A stretch of 64,000 bases of DNA from Metopolophium dirhodum (taxonomy: Eukaryota; Arthropoda; Insecta; Hemiptera; Aphididae): the NCBI RefSeq assembly GCF_019925205.1, contig NC_083560.1:33154270-33218269 (forward strand), written 5' to 3'. This document shows positions 59,060 through 64,000 of the stretch, piece after piece (the stretch's first letter is position 1; each line of letters begins with the position of its first letter). Under the pieces are notes generated by a model. It made no database searches. It had not been told where the DNA came from and saw only the letters and a list, made by a program, of their open reading frames with translations. Both the position numbers and the translations under genes were made by a program.

Positions 59060-59480
59060 TCATTGGTCATTGGTCAATATGGATCGTTTATTATATAGGT
59101 AATGTTCATGATTTAGTTCTTTTTTAATATTATAGAGACGCCATAGGGTTTAGTGTTTTTTGTCTGTAATCGTTGTTATTATATCAAATACTTATAAACC
59201 TATTAGGTTTACACAATTTATCGATTATTTTTGGGTTTTTCTTTTTTTTATTAATCACCGGAATTCTTTTGTATGTGTAGGTACAGCCGTACAGGTTTAG
59301 TAATAACTATAATCGGATGACCTTGTTCTTGCATTACGTGTAAATACATTAGTTCGTTTGCCTTTAAAACAATAAACCATTATAATTCGATTTCTACGTC
59401 TAGACTTTCCAGATTATTCTTCAATTATTCAATCAGGAAATTATCTTCAGACTAGACGTGCATGTGATGACGAATTTACG
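59060..59480 (+). repeat. Dispersed repeat B, copy joined to repeat A
   Basis: Contains ATAATGTT/ATTTAGTTC, TTGTCTGTAATCGTTGTTAT, ACCGGAATTC and TTATCTTCAGACTAGACGTG. With the inverted copy at 27230-27680 it shows the A-B junction twice. Confidence 0.75.
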
Positions 59481-61439
59481 CTGTTGTACCTATAGGTATA
59501 ATTTATATATTATTTATAAAACCTTTATATATAAATTGTTATCTAGGCTTTATAGGTCGTACTTAGGCACGTATACAGGGGGGAAATTAATTGTTACGTA
59601 ATTTATTTGTATACATAGACTATTTTCACGGTACTTTCATACAACCATGTAGGGTTGCACTAAGAGACAATTTCCCCAAATTTGCATTTTAGAGAGGTGC
59701 TCACACAAGGGTTTTGATATTCACGATGGAAATTAAAAATTTTGTAAATAAATAATCACTATTGGTTAATCAGGCAGTTGAGAAATCGTCGAGTTTATTG
59801 CCTCAAATAAACAAATTATATCTTAAAACAAATATAGTTTATCTATAAAATGATTCTTCTGTATTTTTTTGTTGCCTTTAGACTCAAAAACTACTCTACC
59901 GATATTGACGAACATGTCAGTGATTGTTCTTAGAGACAACAGAAAAGTTTAAAGAACCACGTTCGGAAAGATGCCAAGAGCTATTAATATGTGATCTAAG
60001 GTAAAATAAAATCGAGGTATAATACACCATTGATATAACTCTATTTTATATTATGTCGTATACCCCGTTAACAGTCGTATACAAATAAATTAACTTTATA
60101 TTTATATTAAGCACTAATATTAAATTTTGACGTCCAGTGGCGATCAAGTCACACGATCACCACCTGGCTCTAACACTGGTGGTCAGTGGTACCGAGTCTC
60201 ACGATCACCACTCACTGACCCTCTTTCTGTCTTCCCATATTACTTATATATATAAATATTACGATCGAATCATTATTGGTAGTATCGATATTAAGTTTAA
60301 CCTAGTTACATCATACTTACTGACTATGCTTAAAATTATACTAATTGTTATTGTATTGCATAATAATTGCTATCATATCCAAATTTGATGAAATGCATAA
60401 TTGTTTCTATGTTGTTACTTAGCTTATTGAGTATTATATGATTTGATTTGTTTTATTTTGATATTTTACCTTTTACATATGAATGTTTACTTAACCTAGT
60501 TTTAATTATAATTTTTATATATTATGCATAATACAACAATTAAGTACCTAATTGTCTTTTTTTTCTACGGGTGAAGTCGGATTAAACAGCTGGTATATAT
60601 TATACCATAATATATTGTGACGAATGACAATAGTGTACGCCTAGTGTATTATAATGTTTAATAATGTTAATAATATAATAATATTTATACATTTTGTTAA
60701 GTACATTAAATCGTCAGTCGACGCGTTAAACTCAACTATTTTACTAAGGTTTTATAAAAGTACTTGGATTTTACAAACTTTCATAAATAAAACATGTTAT
60801 ATGGTTTATAATTAAATACGTTAAACGAAGCGATGACAATGTTGTGTACCCAATAATATTATTATACTTGGTATATTATTAGCGGTTATTTTACCAAAGT
60901 TTCAATTGGATTTTACAATGTTATTTATAGGTATGGTTGGTTAGGTACACACAATGGTATTTACATACAACAAATTCTTAATAACGGCCGTTTATAGACG
61001 CTTATACGAAACTGACATTATTCCTATAAGGAATCCGTGACAGAGTTCTGGAGTTCTGAGTTCTGGAGTCCATACCTGCAAGTGAAGCAGGGTTTCGCAA
61101 ACGGTCAGAGTAGAAAAGTTTTCGCCTAAACTGAATTCTGCTATTAGGAATTGGCGATACGATGTTTTTGTCCAAAGGTATAGTTAATTGCTGTCAATGA
61201 ATAAATTATTATATTTTATTAATATATTTCATAATTTTAATTTTGTTATTCGTCACTCAAGTTATAACAAAATTTGAAGTTCATATTTGCATGTTTTTAT
61301 TACCTGTTTATCTAAGTGTCAGTAATTCCAAGAAAATCTGTATCTATCTTATCTATCTTATAATAAATTTGTATAATATCGTATCGATTATTATGATTCC
61401 CAAGGTAATTTATATTTTCAATAGTCTGATCTTGTGACG
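59481..61439. other. Gene-poor AT-rich region
   Basis: No gene is seen. At 60140-60230 a short imperfect tandem repeat (CACACGATCACCACCTGG / CTCACGATCACCACTCAC) with a small GGTCAGTG/CACTGACC stem lies alone in AT-rich DNA. Confidence 0.5.
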
Positions 61440-61600
61440 GATGGAACGCATATTTTCTATTTTTAATGAGAACCCATAATATATAATAAAATCAAACTAT
61501 ATCCGACCTGGACGGACGCCGACTAACAAGTACCACGAGTAGGGAAAAATAGACGCGGCTGTTTGGACTTTGAGACAATTGGACAAAAAAAATAAATCGA
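61440..61600. repeat. Dispersed repeat F, copy 2
   Basis: Matches 41030-41215 (TATCCGACCTGGACGG, AGTAGGGAAAAATAGACG, TTTGGACTTTGAGACAATTG). Confidence 0.65.
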
Positions 61601-62494
61601 TAAAAATATAAGGAAGAAAAATAATTAATGAAAATTCAAACTGGAAGCACTATATCAAAAACGATTATTTACATTGGTAATTGATTATAACATTCAATAA
61701 TGGTAAAATAATTTTAATCAAAATGTTATACATTATAATAGGTACTTACATGCATTTTAACATTAAAACATTTTTTAATTTTTCTTTAAATATTTTAATA
61801 CTGATCTATTTTCGGTGAATAGCTTTTTTCAATATTGTCTTTTAATTCTTTAATTTTTACTACTTATCTTTTTATTGATTGATTTATTATTGTTTTTTTA
61901 CGTCCAACTATCCCAACAACCACGACCACCACGACCAAACAGCTACATATACGTGCCAACGTCCATTTGTCCTAAATCGCAAGTACTTACTATTTAAACA
62001 ATTTTTTCAGTGTAATTACAAGCTGGTCATAATAGTTTGCAAAAGAAATGATTTTTTTGTCTACATTTTATTTACGATTTGTCAAAGGAAATAAAAACGA
62101 CAATCGCAATGAAGAGAGGTGAAATAAATTAATAGTTAATAATAAAAACAAACCTAAAATACAATCTGATCTGCCATACCTGTGTCGTTTTGACTGGGGT
62201 TGAAATAAATAATACATCGAATAACACATCTTAATGTCAAATAAATTGTTTTTTGTCTTGTCGGGTTTACTGTCCATGATGAGAACACGCCTTTCAGACG
62301 GTGACGGAAAGCAGGCATATGCATAAAAAAAACCAAAGCTATACGGGCACCCATAGATACCTGGAAGAACTACTATTTACGTATATTTAATGTTTATTGT
62401 TACCAGGTTTCGTCGCTCTAATTAACGCGTGACAGCGTATGACCGCGTACTGTTGTTTCGAAGCTTATACACATTAAATAAGATTCAAAATTAA
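61601..62494. other. Non-coding stretch
   Basis: AT-rich; overlapping short minus frames near 62070-62350 show no recognisable feature. Confidence 0.5.
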
Positions 62495-62824
62495 AAATAT
62501 CACGCAATAGTGGACGGAGTCAATAGTTTTGACCCAATAATTCAATTATTATGTACAAACAAAGATATTTCTGCTAGAAATTTGATAAAGAAAACCAACT
62601 TTTCAACTAGAAAAGGTAACAAGACGACTACTCAGTTATTATCAGTGTTAGTTAAACTTGGTAAACGAAGTTTGAAAAAAAGTATTCACGTTCAACCCAC
62701 AGCAATTTCTCGAAGGAAAGAAAGATCTGGTTTCACAAGGCGATCACGTCGAATTGAAACTGGTCGACCATCAGCCATTGAAATAAAAAACAAAGCCAAA
62801 GCCGGCAATTTAAAAGAAGCATAA
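62495..62824 (+). CDS. Exon-like frame, SWIM-protein-tail-like (partial)
   Basis: An open frame from 62495 to the stop at 62824 has no ATG in its first part (the nearest upstream start-like codon is GTG at 62510). It probably begins at a splice acceptor, ATCACGCAATAG|TGGACG being a weak candidate, or is a fragment. The protein reads VDGVNSFDPIIQLLCTN, NFSTRKGNKTTTQLLSVLVK and a basic tail IHVQPTAISRRKERSGFTRR followed by a GRPSA segment. A basic tail of the type V-Q-P-T-A-x-S-R-R ... G-R-P closes many uncharacterised SWIM zinc-finger proteins in aphids, some derived from MULE-type transposases; that link rests on memory. There is no SWIM motif within the frame. It could be the last exon of a host or transposon gene, or a processed fragment. 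Confidence 0.4.
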   Translation, partial: KYHAIVDGVNSFDPIIQLLCTNKDISARNLIKKTNFSTRKGNKTTTQLLSVLVKLGKRSLKKSIHVQPTAISRRKERSGFTRRSRRIETGRPSAIEIKNKAKAGNLKEA

Positions 62825-64000
62825 AATAACAAATACCTACGAATATATTTATAGAAACTGTTAAACATAATATAGTTGACAGTAGCCTCTAAAAAAATAG
62901 ATCACTTGCTAGATTCTATCTACTATAGTCTACGCCAAAAATTATTTCAATATATGCCTCTGACAAAGAAGTCCCATTTTAACTTTGAAATGTAATTGAA
63001 ATCGTTAAAAATTAATTTGTTATTTCATTCAGAATACGACTGTTGCGTCATTTTAGATTTCTTTAAAGCCATATAAAAATATTTTACATTGGTATTACCG
63101 TCCAATGAAGGTATAAAACTATAGACATATGTATATATTTTATAATTTATGGGAATTGTTATAATTCTTTAAGTGACCTTACATACAAAACCTAAACAAG
63201 ATTATGTTTGACTAATTTTTGTTTTCAATTAATTAGTCTCCAGCATTACTCATTAGTAATTTATATTTTAAGTTGAATATAAATTATGTAAGTTATTTGT
63301 ACTTATTGTCTATACAGGTATAAGGCATAATGCATAAGGAACGGCATCTGAATTATTATAATACCTCCATAGGTAACAGCTTTAATTTTTGATTGGTTTT
63401 GGTGAACAAATTTATTTTTTAATAAGCAAATGTTAAATATCCTAACAAAAGGAGTGTCGTTGACCTATAAACTTACTGTGTAAATAATAAGTCTCATCAT
63501 ATATTTTGTAGCATAATTAATATAAATACGTCTTATTTGGTCAACAGGTTGAGGGGTAGGTAATAAACTAATAAGTTGTAAATACTAATAGTACTTATAG
63601 TAACCAAGTATAGAAGTGTAGGACATTTTTTTTCTGGTTAACCGACAGCAGACGAACCTCTGTGTGAGCAATAGGTACTGTATAGTACTATAGCGTAGTT
63701 CTCTTCTGCCATCGTTTATTGACGTATAAGGAGCGTGAGACCTAATAAATTATAACTGAAAAGTAATAATAAAATATATTGACTATATTTATAACTGTTA
63801 ACTTGTGCACTTAACTCATTATAAAATATAACATAATAAGTATACTTATTTTTCCTAGTGTATATAATTATTATTATTATTACTATTATTATATAATTGA
63901 CTTTATTGAATTGCCTAAATTTCTTACTTACAAATATAAAACTTTCTATGTTTACTTGCTAGAATTTAATTTTTTTTTATAATTGGGACTAGTTAGGTTT
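62825..64000. other. Non-coding stretch to the window end
   Basis: AT-rich DNA; no gene, RNA gene or defined repeat is seen. Confidence 0.5.

Overview
The window looks like insect nuclear DNA, most probably from an aphid. It is very AT-rich, with long intergenic stretches, frequent TAGGTACCTA-type motifs, spliced genes with GTAAGT donors, and dense Helitron, hAT, Ginger-like, piggyBac-like, LINE and LTR-element debris. Nothing here suggests a bacterium or a plasmid. The assignment to aphids is inference from composition and repeat style.

Likely host-gene content is small. (1) The first 52 bases read as the end of a coding exon with a consensus donor. (2) Two paralogous two-exon genes lie in direct orientation about 35 kb apart, in duplicated blocks at about 6.27-11.35 kb and 42.0-46.64 kb. 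Each has a TATA box, a non-coding first exon, one intron and a second exon coding for a small secreted four-cysteine protein (169 and 161 residues) of a family I do not recognise. Promoter, leader and 3' flank are well conserved, while the proteins differ mainly by replacement changes. (3) A 114-codon intronless reading frame at 20.3-20.65 kb has a TATA box, and its stop codon overlaps a poly(A) signal. (4) An exon-like frame lies at 62.5-62.8 kb, and a broken proline-rich exon sits in a GC-rich patch at 31.1-31.56 kb.

The rest is mostly mobile DNA. From left to right: a hAT MITE (2.8 kb); a large inverted repeat with LTR-like arms (3.14-5.73 kb); a Ginger-like element inside intron 1 of the first paralogue (7.27-8.33 kb); a hairpin-rich GC island of unknown nature (11.34-12.45 kb); a broken hAT transposase (15.1-17.2 kb); a Helitron helicase tail with its 3' end (17.55-18.27 kb) and three related Helitron ends; a 153-bp tandem repeat (23.13-23.9 kb); LINE remnants (29.2 and 57.0 kb); many copies of one dispersed repeat (called B here); a hAT MITE with near-perfect target duplications (32.2 kb); a decayed DDE transposase tail (38.6-39.2 kb); an 880-bp TIR element in the second paralogue's intron; a degenerate env-bearing Ty3/gypsy-type element on the minus strand (49.37-54.42 kb) with a hAT MITE nested in its RNase H; and a TTAA-flanked piggyBac-like MITE (55.3 kb).

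The strongest candidate for something new is the pair of secreted-protein genes. They share a promoter and leader, have open frames despite a leader frameshift, changed mostly by replacement, and differ in upstream ORFs. Second are the unrecognised intact ORF at 20.3 kb and the structured GC island at 11.3-12.4 kb.
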